NCBI GenBank assembly: GCA_963971405.1
Contig: OZ020488.1
Span: forward strand, 46,358,888-46,422,887
Direction of reading: 5' to 3'
DNA length: 64,000 bases
Origin: Psococerastis gibbosa
Lineage: Eukaryota > Arthropoda > Insecta > Psocodea > Psocidae
The notes under the pieces are model-generated. The model was not told the origin of the DNA and did not search any database. It worked only from the letters and a program-made list of their open reading frames with translations. Shown here one piece after another: positions 23,901-35,760 of this stretch. The first letter of the stretch is position 1. Each line of letters begins with the position of its first letter. The translations under genes and the position numbers were made by a program.

Positions 23901-26900
23901 TCGTCCCCGTAGCATAGCCACGTAACAACCGCCGCACACACTTACCAACTCCCATCAGTCCAGCAAGTGTTTTGCACATTCTGACAGGTTTTTTGTAGCC
24001 TCTATCATGTACACACAATTCTTTCTTTGCACATTGTCATATGCACAGTGTTCAGATGGTTGAGTTTGACAAGATGCTTCAAGTTAGATTTCACAAGGTT
24101 TGCCCTTTGGCTGTGGAGCCCCCACTTACCAAACTCAAATTTCTCATGATATATCAATCGTAGAGCCATAAATGAGGCGTCGTGAACTAGAAACAATATT
24201 AGCACTTACACCGGTCAGCCATCACAGTAATTCAACTTGATTTGTAAAAAGAACGGTCACAACGGTTATAACGAAGAGGTTACCAAAGTTAGTTTAATGT
24301 CAGTGTTATATATCCCATATAACACTATAATATACTGAGAGTTAAATCTCTCTCTCTATTTCGGATATTGTCATCAGGAAGCCGAAAGGTATTGTTGCAT
24401 TATTACTCCATTCAGACTATAACATGATTTTCCGACGAATGAGTCATCAACCATTTTTAAATTATTTTATCAAAACATTTGATATTGAACTGAATATGGT
24501 AGTCTGTTATTCTGTTTCACCAGATTGTAGTTGTAATAATTCGAGAATACTTTCAACTAATACTGTTAATAGGCCTACTTGGCATTATCACTATGTTTGG
24601 CATTAATTGGAAGGAATGGTAAGTAGTCACTGTACGCATACAGTTCGAGGTAGAGCCATAATTGATTATTTAAAAGGTACGATTAGTTTTCGGTCGGGAT
24701 ATGAGAGGAGCCGCAACTCTACTATCAATTTGTATGTGCGATCGATCACTGTGTAGGTCATACATAGCACATCAGAACAGGTGTAAACAATGTGTTAATC
24801 ATCTCCAGCCTCCCTGCAAACTTTTCAACGTTCTAAAAGCACGACGTATGGATGTCATTGCCTGATTCGTAGTTTTAGATGAAGAATAGCTCATTATTCT
24901 CTGTTAACTATAATGACACTTGTTGTTCCCAATAAAATTGACGGCTATAGGTATATACAATACATGACTGTTGACACATGTTAAGTTACGTGTTGATATG
25001 AAAGTAGCATTTGTAGGAAATGCACGAGTGGCAAATATGTATATAGCCTATGACCTGTCCACTTATAGTGCGTAGATAAACAGGATACAGTATAGCAAAT
25101 AGTTTATTATAAATCTTGGTATTTACTGAATTTACAATATACTAAGATCTAGTCGACCTTTTGGTGATATTTTGTTAGCAATAACTTTCATTTACGAAAG
25201 AAACCAAAGTACCCCATCTGGGATGTTCCTAGTCCTATTTGATACATGACATGCTCGGCAATGACCTTTTGAGTGAGTAGAACATGGTGAATCAGGCTAA
25301 CAGGTAAAACTTGATTTGGTATGACACGGAACTCGCCTCTCGGTCACACTAAACCATCTTTGTCATCTCAAGTCTCTGACCTCAACACTGTGTTTACACA
25401 AAACAGGTGTTTCACCCAGTTCTCAGCACGCATGTCTGACTTGTGCCATTCTGTTTCAGAGGGCGCTCTGTGAAGAAGTCGAGGTGGTGGAAGCAGTGCC
25501 CGGCTCTGCACATGCCGCCGCCTTAGAACATCACGACCACATCGACTCGGGGCAAATGGCGCAGGACAGGGAAGACGTAGGGGAGTCCTCGTCAAACAGC
25601 GAAGATCAGCAAGCCGCGGAGACTGGACCAAAACACAACTACGGACCTCCCCGGGGTCATCCTCCCATAGGGGGGCCACCCATCGGGGGACCTAACAGAA
25701 ACCACCCCTTTCCTGGTTCCCATCATGGAAAGCCCATTTTTGAGAATCAGTACCACGGGCCACCTCCGCCACCACCACCGAAGCAACCCCCAAACGATGG
25801 AGTGGACAAGATTTTTAGTAAGGGGCCACCGGGACCTCCGATCGGGGCTGACCCTTGGCCGGCACCAACTCCAGATATGCCCAAGATTGTGTCGCTTGAC
25901 GTCAAGTGCGAAAAAAATTCTATGAAAGTGTACATTGGTTTTGACAAACCATTCTACGGCATTGTGTTTAGCAAGGGACATTACAGTAATGTTAACTGTG
26001 TTCATCTGCCCGCCGGCCTCGGAAGAACTTCCGCCAACTTCGACATCAGTATACATGCTTGTGGTACAGCTGGTAACACTGAGAATGGTCTCTACGGTTA
26101 CGGAGCTGATTCGGGTTCAGGAACGTATTTTGAAAATATCATTGTCATACAATATGACCCGCAAGTGCAAGAGGTATGGGATCAGGCTAGAAAGTTAAGG
26201 TGTACTTGGCATGATCAGTATGAAAAATCCGTTACTTTCCGGCCTTTCCCCGTTGATATGCTCGACGTTGTCCGTGCAGACTTTGCTGGCGATAACGTTG
26301 GTTGTTGGATGCAGATACAAGTCGGCAAAGGACCTTGGGCATCCGAAGTATCGGGTCTAGTCAAAATTGGACAAACTATGACAATGGTTCTCGCCATTAA
26401 AGATGATGATTCCAAATTTGATATGCTTGTTCGCAATTGCATGGCTCACGACGGTAAACGTGCTCCTATACAGCTTGTTGATCAGAAAGGTTGTGTCACT
26501 CGACCTAAGCTCATGTCTCGCTTCACAAAAATTAAAAATTTTGGAGCAAGTGCATCTGTTTTGTCTTATGCTCATTTTCAGGCGTTCAAATTTCCCGACT
26601 CAATGGAAGTTCACTTCCAATGCACTATCCAGATTTGCAGGTACCAATGTCCAGACCAGTGTTCCGATCCTCTATCGCTTCTCCATCCAAACCACGCTGG
26701 CCTCCTTGAAGCTCATGCTGGTGGTCCGAGTGTAGACACTGGCTACGGCTTGCCACCTCCTCCTTTGCCCCTTGAGGCCTACCTTGGAGGAAGGCCCCGT
26801 GACGAAAGACGTGTTGGCCGGCGCCACCGTAGGGAAACAAGCCCCGAGAAAGAAGTCGGTGTAAACCGAGTCATCCGAGTCGTCTCCACAGGTGACCTCA

Positions 26901-27172
26901 CCTTCACTCTTGAAGATGGCAACACGACAGAAGCACCAATGCTCGTTGTCCCAGCAGGAGATCCTGGACTCGTTTGCATGAGCGCTCCAGGCTTTGCCGC
27001 CACCCTGGTGGTACTTTTAGGTATTCTTCTTGGCTCTTGTGTTGTCTCAGCATTCCTCTGCGTGAGGCTAAGGCCGTTCACTGCCGTTGCACAAAAAAAT
27101 CTCGCTGCTTCGTTCACAAGTCCTCAGCCTATACCTGTGCCTGGCAAGTCAAAACGTTGGTTTTCGTCGTGA
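20934..27172 (+). CDS. ZP-1: ZP-domain type I membrane protein (two coding exons)
   Basis: Gene-level entry. Coding sequence is 20934-20981 joined to 25460-27172 (phase 0), 586 residues. Layout: signal peptide about 1-20; acidic then Pro/Gly-rich segment about 75-156 with a run of seven prolines; ZP domain about 160-417 with ZP-N cysteines at 166, 196, 217, 264 and ZP-C cysteines at 298, 343, 361, 404, 409, 413, 417; a second proline-rich linker; a basic furin-type site RRHRR at 470-474; a possible N-glycosylation site NTT at 504; membrane helix about 528-550; short tail of about 36 residues. ZP domains polymerise extracellular filaments, and arthropod members sit in the apical epidermal matrix under cuticle. 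The family call is firm. Which insect orthologue (dusky/miniature-like, cuticlin-like or other) cannot be decided without a tree, so no symbol is given. Confidence 0.9.
22800..23230 (-). pseudogene. hAT transposase C-terminal (dimerisation) remnant
   Basis: The minus strand reads VSVQRYSTRDTGLINRMKTV, then TVFPTINCLLKILVTLPVSV followed by ATAERVFSYLRR, the signature of the hAT C-terminal dimerisation region. After a frame change it continues LNGLCLLNVHRNQTPST. At least one further indel follows. Sits in the ZP-1 intron; too broken to be active. Confidence 0.82.
23472..23611. mobile_element. Palindromic fold-back element (MITE-like)
   Basis: CGGCTATTCCGCTTGTCAAT at the left pairs imperfectly with ATTGACAAGTGGAATAGCCG at the right; the pairing continues inward for about 60 bases to ATCAATAATTGATG and its partner. 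No frame. The target duplication is not clear. Confidence 0.7.
24040..24325. repeat. Dispersed repeat C copy 3 and adjoining 60-base repeat
   Basis: AATCGTAGAGCCATA and AACTTGATTTGTAAAAA link it to the other C copies. The segment at about 24263-24325 (GAGGTTACC and TTTAATGTCAGTGTTATATA) recurs in reverse at about 34800-34866. Confidence 0.5.
25460..27172 (+). CDS. ZP-1 main exon (ZP domain, furin site, membrane helix, stop)
   Basis: The acceptor CTGTTTCAG ends at 25459 and the frame is open from 25460 to the TGA at 27170-27172, 571 codons with the stop. The open frame runs upstream of its first possible start codon to the acceptor, and it lacks a signal peptide without the 20934 exon. The whole ectodomain, cleavage site, membrane helix and tail are in this one exon, whereas the paralogue ZP-2 splits the same region over seven exons. 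Antisense and off-frame ORFs inside this exon are shadows. Confidence 0.93.
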   Translation, partial: RALCEEVEVVEAVPGSAHAAALEHHDHIDSGQMAQDREDVGESSSNSEDQQAAETGPKHNYGPPRGHPPIGGPPIGGPNRNHPFPGSHHGKPIFENQYHGPPPPPPPKQPPNDGVDKIFSKGPPGPPIGADPWPAPTPDMPKIVSLDVKCEKNSMKVYIGFDKPFYGIVFSKGHYSNVNCVHLPAGLGRTSANFDISIHACGTAGNTENGLYGYGADSGSGTYFENIIVIQYDPQVQEVWDQARKLRCTWHDQYEKSVTFRPFPVDMLDVVRADFAGDNVGCWMQIQVGKGPWASEVSGLVKIGQTMTMVLAIKDDDSKFDMLVRNCMAHDGKRAPIQLVDQKGCVTRPKLMSRFTKIKNFGASASVLSYAHFQAFKFPDSMEVHFQCTIQICRYQCPDQCSDPLSLLHPNHAGLLEAHAGGPSVDTGYGLPPPPLPLEAYLGGRPRDERRVGRRHRRETSPEKEVGVNRVIRVVSTGDLTFTLEDGNTTEAPMLVVPAGDPGLVCMSAPGFAATLVVLLGILLGSCVVSAFLCVRLRPFTAVAQKNLAASFTSPQPIPVPGKSKRWFSS

Positions 27173-29760
27173 AAGTAGGCACCAGATATTGGTCACAGTT
27201 GTTGCCATTATATGATGGTGGTTACCAAGTATCTGATTGTCAGAAGGGGTGTTTTACTAGTCCATTAATTCAAGAATAAGCGCGCAACTCTGAGAAGATT
27301 GCCAACTGTTGGGGGGGGGGGGGTGATTTTTCAATAGGGTTTTCTGAAGGAGCGCACGCTTATAGATTTGCCATGACCCCGTGTGTTGACCGCCCTTACA
27401 GCTGCCATAAGTTAGCCAAAACCAATGATGGTACACTTAAAAAGTGCCGAGTCACCCCTGAGGTCACTCGTTAATTGGTTTTTCTGATGCTATTTTAATA
27501 GCCGTGTTGATTCGTGAGAACGGAGGATAATACTCACTCATTGCACTTGATAAGAGAAAAGATGAAATGCTAATTCTACCGTCTCACTTGCCTCTTGTGT
27601 CATTTCTTTCACTTACCATAGTATAACAATGCAATTGTATTCACACCGTACTTTACAATTTTGAGTACCTACCTACCACCCATTACCAACTATGCCTTCA
27701 GGATATTGGTTACCTTAATATTTATTTATTTACGTATTTATTTATTTTATTGACCTGGCTTTACGGTCAGGCTAGTGCCGTGGTATCACTCTGCTGTGGT
27801 AAATTGATTCAAGTATTATTGTATTAAGTACTGTAGCTAAATTATCTGGAAAGTTAATGTATTTCAAATCATATTGTGGATTTTATTGCATTGCACTGTT
27901 AATGGGCAACTCAGTGAAGTCATACCTATGACGACTTGATTACTTAGTACCTGTTACAGCTTTGACTGCGGTCACAACTAAAAACATCACAAAGCATTCC
28001 TTATACTAACGTATAAACGATAAATAAAGCAGAATCCCACCATGAGTCGAGTTATCACATATATTTGGACATAACATTGAATGATATATCATTCAAATTA
28101 CAGACAATACACAATTATTATTACTATTAAAAGTTGAGCGCAACCAGGTATTGAAAGGAATGAGATAGGTACTGTGAATGTGTATATTAATATATTATAT
28201 ATTAATGTGTTGGAATGAAGACAGTGTTTGTTGTAGTTGGTAGCTGCTCAGCCACATTACAGTAACTGATTAAATTGTAAAGATGGCAAGTGAGGGGCAA
28301 TGCGTATAATGTAGAATGTATAATAATTCGAGTGTGTCGAGAAAGAAAGGACTTTGCTCAATAAATATATATTTATCTATTGTAACCAAATGAATGGGAA
28401 TATATAGACATTTAACACTAATTTAAACTGTAAGTCTGAGGACTATACATGTAGGGCAATTTTGTCCATTAATTATTAAGAATTAAAATAAGACGACAAG
28501 AAAAGTGTAAAGTTGCCTAGAGCTAGCTTATTCATTTATTAGGCAAAGTAGTTTTGAATATATCGTGTTTAGCATTTACGATATTAGCTCCACCACACAC
28601 TTTATTTGCTCATTATTTAATAGCTAACTCTTTTCATATACTATTTTCTACTTGACGACTTTCTGCCATCCTTTTTTCTTAACTTATTCGTAATAATTAT
28701 ATATTTTGCCATTGTTTCCTCGATTAGCATTTAAATCGAAGAATCAATGGTTACAGAGTTTTGCTGCGAAAGGGAGGCTTCATTAAGCAATTTTATAGTT
28801 GCTGACTAGATACGCTTATGTAATTTCAGTACAGACCTTCTCTGTTTTTACACTACACTAACTAGGTACCTACTATTTGATAAACCGCATTTAAAGTACC
28901 GTATATGTACAGTCAACAGAGACTGACTGAACGACATTTCAGAGATGTAATTTTTACATATATAATTATTCTTTTATTATATAATATTTCTTTTGTCAGG
29001 AAATTGACACTAAAAAGACTATTTCGAACTGACTCTGTTGACTTTGTTCGGCATATTTCCCCCGAAATCGGGCAAATCTTTTTAACATGGTGACACTGAC
29101 AATGCACAGACTGAAACCAAATACCTCAACACTTTGAAACCTGCTGGTCGCTCTACCGTACACTCTACCTAACATAAGACTGAACTAACGGGGCTTACAT
29201 TGACACGTGTGGCGCTTTTTACAAACATATAGGCTACCATAATCACTTTTGTCACAATATTTTCCAATTTTAATTTAATATTTATACCAACGAATCAGCA
29301 AACGTGACGGTTCCGGGCGACGCGACGAGTCAATGCGTTTCATGAAATTTAATGATCGCTTGTCATAAAAGTTTATAAAATTAATGCCTGTAGTATAGTA
29401 TTTTTTAGACCATGTAAATTATTTCGGACATGTATTGCCATTAAGGAGAACATGAACGAGAGTCATGAAATATTTCAAGTTACAATGATTGATGACATGC
29501 CCTGCGGCCTGAACCGTTGGTTTGGTGACATGTTTATTATTGTTGAACAGGTACCTTTTGCTGTTGAGACAAGAGTATGTACGGATTGTACGAGGACCAG
29601 GGAGAGCTTCCCTTTTGCAAGCAGCTTTTAGTAGTTTTAAGTAGGAATATTTATTTAGTAATATATTTTGTACAAAATGTGAGAATGGATAGGTGTTGGC
29701 ATGGTCTGCTGATGATTGTTTTGTGACTCAAATAATGGTTTAATAAATGTATTTCATGGT
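27173..29760 (+). other. Probable ZP-1 3' UTR region with candidate poly(A) signals
   Basis: No ORF of note and little repeat content. AATAAA occurs at 28023-28028, 28360-28365 and 29742-29747; which is used is unknown. A G-run lies near 27310. A scrap related to the LINE tail, ending in TATACTAACGTATAA, lies near 27988-28015. Confidence 0.4.
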
Positions 29761-32097
29761 GACATGCTGACTTCTTTCTAACGTAACCCAACACTATTAC
29801 TACGACGCTAATCTTGGATGTTTATAATACTATAGACTAGCTAACGATAAACTTGTTGATCTACTAACTGAAACTTGAGTACAGCTATGCTGTAGGTAGT
29901 AAAGTAGCCTACTTTTGTATAAAATGTGCGAATAATATGGCTAAGACGAAAATCATCGTAGGACGTTCAGCTATTCAAACATAGAAAAAGTTCGACAACT
30001 AATTTTGTCGAAAATATTATTGTATGATTTTCGCAGTTGTTAAGTGTGGTAAAAATACAACTTTAAAATGTGATAAAAGCCAATGTGTGCTTACCGTGAC
30101 AGTTTCCAAGCGAAGAACCAGAATCAGGTATGAGCTGCTTACTGTTGTTAGAGCAGTTGAATACCATATAATGATATCAGGTATAGAGCCGTGAGAGACC
30201 ACCCAAATTGTGGAACGCAAAGTAAAAGCCATTTGTAATTACACATCGAAAACTGGAGCGGCAATACATTCCATCAGATGATAATTTATGCAAGCGGTCG
30301 AATAATTTGATTAATCTACTTCTAGTTTTATATGTTGTGAGATTTCGGAGTAGGTCAAGTGGGTTGATGTCCCGCCCATCCGACAAGCTCGCTTTATTGC
30401 TGGCCATGTTTATAAACGTTATGCAGCACCGAGGGTCATTCATTTACCCATTAAATTTACAAACCCCCCGCCCGCCCAAGCACCGCACAAGAACAATAAA
30501 ATTTTAATTAATATAAATTGGCTTAAAATTCGTTAAAAACCCGATATTTTTCGAAAATCTAAATTTTCACATGCTGTGAAAGATATTTTATTAGAAAAAT
30601 ATTTTGCACCTATATAAACAAACTGGAATATATCGAAATCCTACAATAAAATAATCAAACAATAAAATACATCACTGGAACAAACACAAAGGGGGGTCGC
30701 CGGATAGTACCGTAAAGTGCAACACAGTATACTAAAATAATATTTTCTCGATTTCGAAGGGGGTGCCCTAAGTTAGGGTCCCACTCACACCCTGAGGTTT
30801 ACCCTACATATCCACGTATTTCATAATATTATAAGTATTTTAGAGTGATTAATAGTACTGTATATAAAACGGCAATTTTATAGTAAGGAAAATTTGCGAT
30901 TTTGCTATACCTATACATACATAATTTAAAATCAAAATTTACTTACAGTAAAATACAGCAGCAGAAATCATAGGTGGCCAATTACATGCAGTAATGATGT
31001 CTTAACGTTACACCCCAGTAAGGGTGAAAATTCATGATTAGGCCTAATTCGAAAAAACAACCTGTTTCCTTTCTTTCAAATTGGTGTGCTTACTCTGGAA
31101 ATGTTACCAAGTTTCGTCGCTCCTTAGGAGAAAATCGAAAAGAAAAATCGATGGCATGGTAGTAGCTTGTTCGTACTTGTGAGTTGTGGTAGGTACTTGT
31201 TTGAGTCTCTGCACATCATGCGATCGGTTGTAACTCAACACAAGTATTACCTACAGAGGTGACTGAAGAAGTTACTCGGATACATTCATTGAATTGTTTG
31301 TATGCCAATAATACTTCAATAAAAAAAAGAAAAAAAAATAAGTAAAGAGAATGGAGTGTACCTATTCCAGCACATGCCGCAAAACCAAAAAATTGTCCCC
31401 AACAAAGTTAACTGGCAGCATCAAAATGGGATTACGCTCTTGGAAAATTGAAAGAAAGTACTTGATGGTGGTGAGACTTTAACTGGGCGCTTTTTGGGTG
31501 CGCGGCGTGGGGGGCGTGGCATGACCGAGTGACCCCCAGCCCGCGGCGGCCGGCGCACCGTTGGCGCACCGCTGGCACACTTACCTCTCATATACCACAC
31601 CACAACCTGCTTTCACTCGTACCTGCTACACCTGCAGCTACACCTGCGAGCTTTCGGCTCCCATCACAACTGCATCACTTCTGCATCAGGGCACAGAACC
31701 AAGTAGAAACTAATAAGGAGACCAACCCAGGCGGAGAAGTCGCGTCTTACCATGCATTAGTTTGTGAATAATTTAAAAGAAGGCAAGGGGCGAGAATTTT
31801 TAAAATTCCAGTTTACAACTTTATTTTGAAATTGTGAGAGTAAATTGGAAGGCATCCCACAGGTGTTTTGCCTTCTCCCTGCCCTAGCTATTTCAACCGT
31901 GTTTTCTCGTAAACATTGAAAGAATCTGCTTTACTTTACCCTACTGGACCTGAGTCTATAGGTTCCCCGTCACGGCCGGTAAAGGCTGTTTTCAGTTTGG
32001 GGTCCGTTCTTGGGGTCCCTGTTCTGGGGACCTCCAAGCTGTTAAAAAATATAAGTAAGTAATTTAACGTGGGAAGTACTTTTAAAAAATTAGATAG
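29761..32097. other. Region without recognised gene
   Basis: AT-rich, with a GC-rich patch at about 31490-31570. On the minus strand TATGAGAG followed by GTAAGT near 31585-31600 is a strong-looking donor next to that patch, but no coding exon accompanies it. Confidence 0.4.
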
Positions 32098-32210
32098 TGA
32101 CTTTCTTGTTCTATTACTAAGCCAACCTAGCGGACTTAGGGCTATAAAGCCCTCTCTTACACTCAACTAGGAAAGCCCGAGACCGCCTGCTTTACATGCC
32201 CTCCGAAGCA
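32098..32210 (-). mobile_element. SINE-like element, copy 2 (core only)
   Basis: In the plus orientation it reads CTATTACTAAGCCAACCTAG, CTATAAAGCCCTCTCTTACA and CCGCCTGCTTTACATGCCCT, nearly identical to 63895-64000 and related to 13296-13440 in reverse. No tRNA-like head is seen here. Confidence 0.7.
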
Positions 32211-32689
32211 TGGCCACTTTGGAGTTTGGAGATGTAGGCTAGCTTTCGTGGTTTTCTTCACGTTTCAGGGAAACATGAGACGCCAGCTAAGCTTTTTAAT
32301 TTTAGGGACCAGAAACGCGCAATTGATCGCGATATTGTGTCAAAACAATTCAGTGTGGTCTATCAGTTTTACAAGGTAAACACATGCAATCACAAATTAT
32401 ATCAATGCCATAATAAGTTACTAAATAACTGTTACGGTACTGTCAATTTCATAATTAAGTTTCGATGAATCTAAATAGGGTTAGATGACTTGACTACTAT
32501 CAACTACGAACTACTAAACTGTCTACTATAGACTTACAAGTTAGACTTATCAACTGTCATATTAGTGAATTGCTGTTTTCAGTCTTGGCTGCCCCATAGG
32601 TCCCGAGAAAAATTAGCGTACAAATATAAAATAGAACATTCTAAACAAAAACCTTACATGAATCTCTTCAATCCTTAAATCATAAATGT

Positions 32690-33105
32690 TACTGCTGTTA
32701 AAATGCGTAAAACCCAACTATTTTGCACTTAAAATTTCAAAATTTTCCCCCAGGGGTGACCCCCGGCCCCCCCCCCCCCCTTGTATCCAGCAATATGAAT
32801 AAGTATTTAAGCATTCCCTTGTAAGCTTAAAAAATCTATACTTTACCGCTGTTAAAATGCGTAAAACCCCACTATTTTGCACTTACAGTTTCAAATTTTC
32901 CCCCAGGGGGGGGGGGACCCCGGGCCCCCTGCGGTACCAATCTGCATCAGGCGCATGGGCTTTTCAGACAATGCACTGAAAATTTATGTGCCTAGTTTCG
33001 CTAACAAACACACCAATCACACAATCGCTAAGAATTAATTAGGCTACACCGACTTATCCCGGAATGCCCCCCCCCCCCCGAAAATCTGTCCTGGACCCGC
33101 CCTAG
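32690..33105. mobile_element. hAT-like family fragments with C-runs
   Basis: Two related units of about 140 bases share AAAATGCGTAAAACCC and TTTTCCCCCAGGGG with the interior of the 9103-9931 element; C-runs at 32765-32780 and about 33067-33079. Clean ends were not found. Confidence 0.55.
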
Positions 33106-34799
33106 GTAAAACATGAATTTGCCCCACTAAGTAACAATGTAATTGTAATCCAATGCAATACAATGCTTACCTAATCATCCAAGTTATTATTTTCGTAGGT
33201 CTATTTTAATTTTTTTGAGTTGGCAATATAGACACACCTCCCCCCCCCCCCAAAAAAAAAGTCATGCCTCAGCTACTCCCCTGCTTCTATCAGTTTTCCC
33301 CCGTACAGTAGAATTTGGTAGCAATCAGTCTCAGCTGACTTTCCCATTTCCTGTGGGTTGCTGATTATGCAACCGTGTCAAAATAATCTCCATCTCATGA
33401 AATGCTCACGATAACGACACGGAATGATTCAATATTGCTTTCTTAGCGTCGCAATGAATTAGTACAATATATATATATTGTCGTAGACTCGTAGAGCTTT
33501 ATGCCGCCTACTCCCTCAAACACAGGTTAATTTTTAGTTTTGTATTATTTGCATCCCAAAGCACGGTTACTCTTACGACGTAGAGGCCCTGCCCTGCCTG
33601 ATAGATTGTTGATTTTCCTTCCTTGTGTGGTGGAAAGCAACGTGGAAACGCTTTTATCGCCATTTCTTTTGGCATTTTCCCTTACTTCTTTACATAGCCT
33701 ATCGTTAGGCTATACTGCATTGTATGTACCGTACTCAAGTGGTTTATTCGTAAAAGCTTTCCAAAATTGTTGTATTTCAACGAAATTAACTATATATATA
33801 TTTAACATTCCAACAGTGGGTATTACTCAACGATAATAAAATAGAATAGATAGCGGCAAACCATATAAGCTCGGTATTCCCGATAGCTGTGAAAACGTAC
33901 GGGACAATGCGGAGAAATGTCATAGCAAAGTGGTTTCCACGTTGAAGGGTACCAACATAAAAAAAGGAAAATGAACAAATTCGACAGGCACATTAAGATT
34001 CTGCGCATTTCAATCGCAGTATAAATAGCTGAATTTTGACTGCATTATGCTTATGGTGAGTACCACCCGCTTACACTTACTCCAGGAATCTACCTTGGAA
34101 TCGTTGATTGACTGAGTTTGGCTCTTATTTCCACATGTACACAATGTGGTATTTTGTCAATGGTATTACAATAATTCTATGTAATATTATACTAATGTAA
34201 TCCTCAAAAATTCACCAAAAATAAAAGCTTTCCCGAAAGGTGGACTATCCTACCCCATTCCCACAACCGTATTTCATGAAATTCGAATAGGTATAATGCA
34301 GATAATCATGTAGGTAATCTTTTATATTTTAGATTGAATCGGATAATGTACAATACTAAGAACTGTTGTAGGCTAAGAATTTTTTAAATGCATTTCTCAT
34401 AAGGCTATATTCTTCGGACATGGCGGGACATCACATTGCTGAAAAATATATCCTAGATTAATAAATAGAAAATGAAATCTGAACCTTAATAGCTAGGAAT
34501 TGAATATTTTACATGGCTTCGTTTTAATTGGGTTTCAGGAACGTTTGAAACAAGAACAAGATTGTTGTATGGGTTAATTGTAAGAGTGGCCCCAAAGGCC
34601 CATGATTCACCCATATATGGAAAAGGAAGCCAAATTTCTTTCTTTCTTTCTTCTTTCTGCTCCTGCTTGGATTAGTAAGTTTGGCGTTAATTGCAGAAAT
34701 ACGTACCTCTAGCTGTTGCAGTGACTAGCCTATATTGATTATTGAGCCTGTATCAACTGCGGCTTGCGCCAAATACTTTTCACAATACACGGTAGTATT
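33106..34799. other. Region without recognised gene
   Basis: C-run at about 33241-33251; (CTTT)n-like run near 34636-34663. Short frames only. Confidence 0.45.
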
Positions 34800-34882
34800 A
34801 TATGATATATATAACACTGACATTAAATTAACTTTGGTTCAAGAGGTAACCTCCTCGTTATAATAACCCAGGGCCAAGCCCA

Positions 34883-34955
34883 AGGCTTGTGGTCCAGCGG
34901 TTAAGACGAAGCCCCGGTTAGGCGTAGATCATGGGTTCGAATCCAGCCAAGCCCA
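34883..34955 (+). pseudogene. tRNA-like sequence (pseudogene or SINE head)
   Basis: Folds as a near-tRNA: AGGCTTG pairs with CAAGCCC (one mismatch), D arm GTC/GAC with GG in the loop, anticodon arm AAGCC/GGCGT, and box B GGTTCGAATCC. Position 33 is C rather than T, and the T stem looks one base short, so a working tRNA is doubtful. The loop would give anticodon GGT (Thr). Confidence 0.5.
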
Positions 34956-35087
34956 GTTTTTTCCATATCCTCTAATTTCGGTCCTTTTCACAATATAGCC
35001 TATTTCATATTTGTATAGTATATATACCAAGTTCCAAATTCTATTTTTTAGCCATTTTGTATTGCTATTAATAAATAAATTTAGTAG

Positions 35088-35150
35088 TAAACAAAAAATA
35101 ACAAAAACTTAGAGTTTTAGAAAAACTTGTTATAACAACCCGAATTAGTA
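35088..35150 (+). repeat. Left 63-bp inverted repeat of the Penelope-like fragment
   Basis: Runs from TAAACAAAAAATAAC to CCCGAATTAGTA. It is the reverse complement of 35698-35760 at 62 of 63 positions by eye. Confidence 0.9.
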
Positions 35151-35369
35151 AAACCCAAATAATCGTTAAGAAATTAACTTTGTCTAAGAAACCCACTTGT
35201 GTTAGTATGAAACCCTGAGCGCATTCGGCAGGAACTGCCATCTACAGAGGGAAACCCACCAGCACAGTTACACCTTATCTGCGATTTGAGACTTGCTCAA
35301 CTCGAGAAGATGCAAATGTGACTAGGGAGAGGAAACCTTGGTTTATATAGGACTGGGAGCGGGGGGAGG

Positions 35370-35692
35370 AGGGGTGGGAGGGGGCGTGGCTGGTTACCTA
35401 TTCCTAACCTACTAGCTAGATCTATTAGAGGGGATGATTGTGTGAATGTTATGTCGTTTGTTAATTTTTCCCTATTGTGTAAAGCTCTTTTGATTTCAAC
35501 ATTTTCAAAAAAATTTAAAGTGTAACTTTTCTTTATTTTGTGTAGGGCTGCCCCATTGTGAGGATCGAATGTGTGATTTTCCGAGTTAAGGTGTTTCGCG
35601 AATGTGCTGTTGGTGTTGGTGTCTCCTATACCTGTTATATGTTCTCTGACCCTAGTTTTAAAGCTTCTGCCTGTTTGGCCTATATAAATTCT
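35370..35692 (-). pseudogene. Penelope-like element remnant: GIY-YIG endonuclease C-terminus
   Basis: The minus strand from about 35692 reads RIYIGQTGRSFKTRVREHIT, then STFAKHLNSENHTFD and SYTLNFFENVEIKRALHNRE. YIGQTGRSF-x-R-x-x-EH and AKH are the hallmarks of the GIY-YIG domain that follows the reverse transcriptase in Penelope-like elements. The upstream cysteine motif and RT are missing, so it is a 5'-truncated fragment. Confidence 0.85.
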
Positions 35693-35697
35693 ACTAA

Positions 35698-35760
35698 TAC
35701 TAATTCAGGTTGTTATAACAAGTTTTTCTAAAACTCTAAGTTTTTGTTATTTTTTGTTTA
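35698..35760 (-). repeat. Right 63-bp inverted repeat of the Penelope-like fragment
   Basis: Reverse complement of 35088-35150 with one mismatch. The pair encloses about 550 bases that include the GIY-YIG remnant. No clear target duplication was seen outside. Confidence 0.9.

Larger units (their letters stand above)
20982..25459 (+). other. ZP-1 intron 1 (4.48 kb)
   Basis: GT-AG intron, phase 0, lying in the signal peptide. It contains a decayed hAT transposase piece (about 22800-23230, minus strand), a palindromic fold-back (23472-23611), a dispersed repeat (about 24040-24270) and a 60-base segment near 24263-24325 that recurs inverted near 34800-34866. No other coding exon was recognised. 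Confidence 0.75.

Noticed and set aside
25592..26056. Antisense open frame of 154 codons
   Set aside because: Complement of the ZP-1 coding exon; composition shadow with no domain.
33540..33836. 98-codon hydrophobic frame on the plus strand
   Set aside because: No splice signals, domain or homologue evident; AT-rich intergenic context.
34883..34955. Functional threonine tRNA gene
   Set aside because: C at position 33, a mismatch in the acceptor and a T stem that appears one base short argue for a pseudogene or SINE head.
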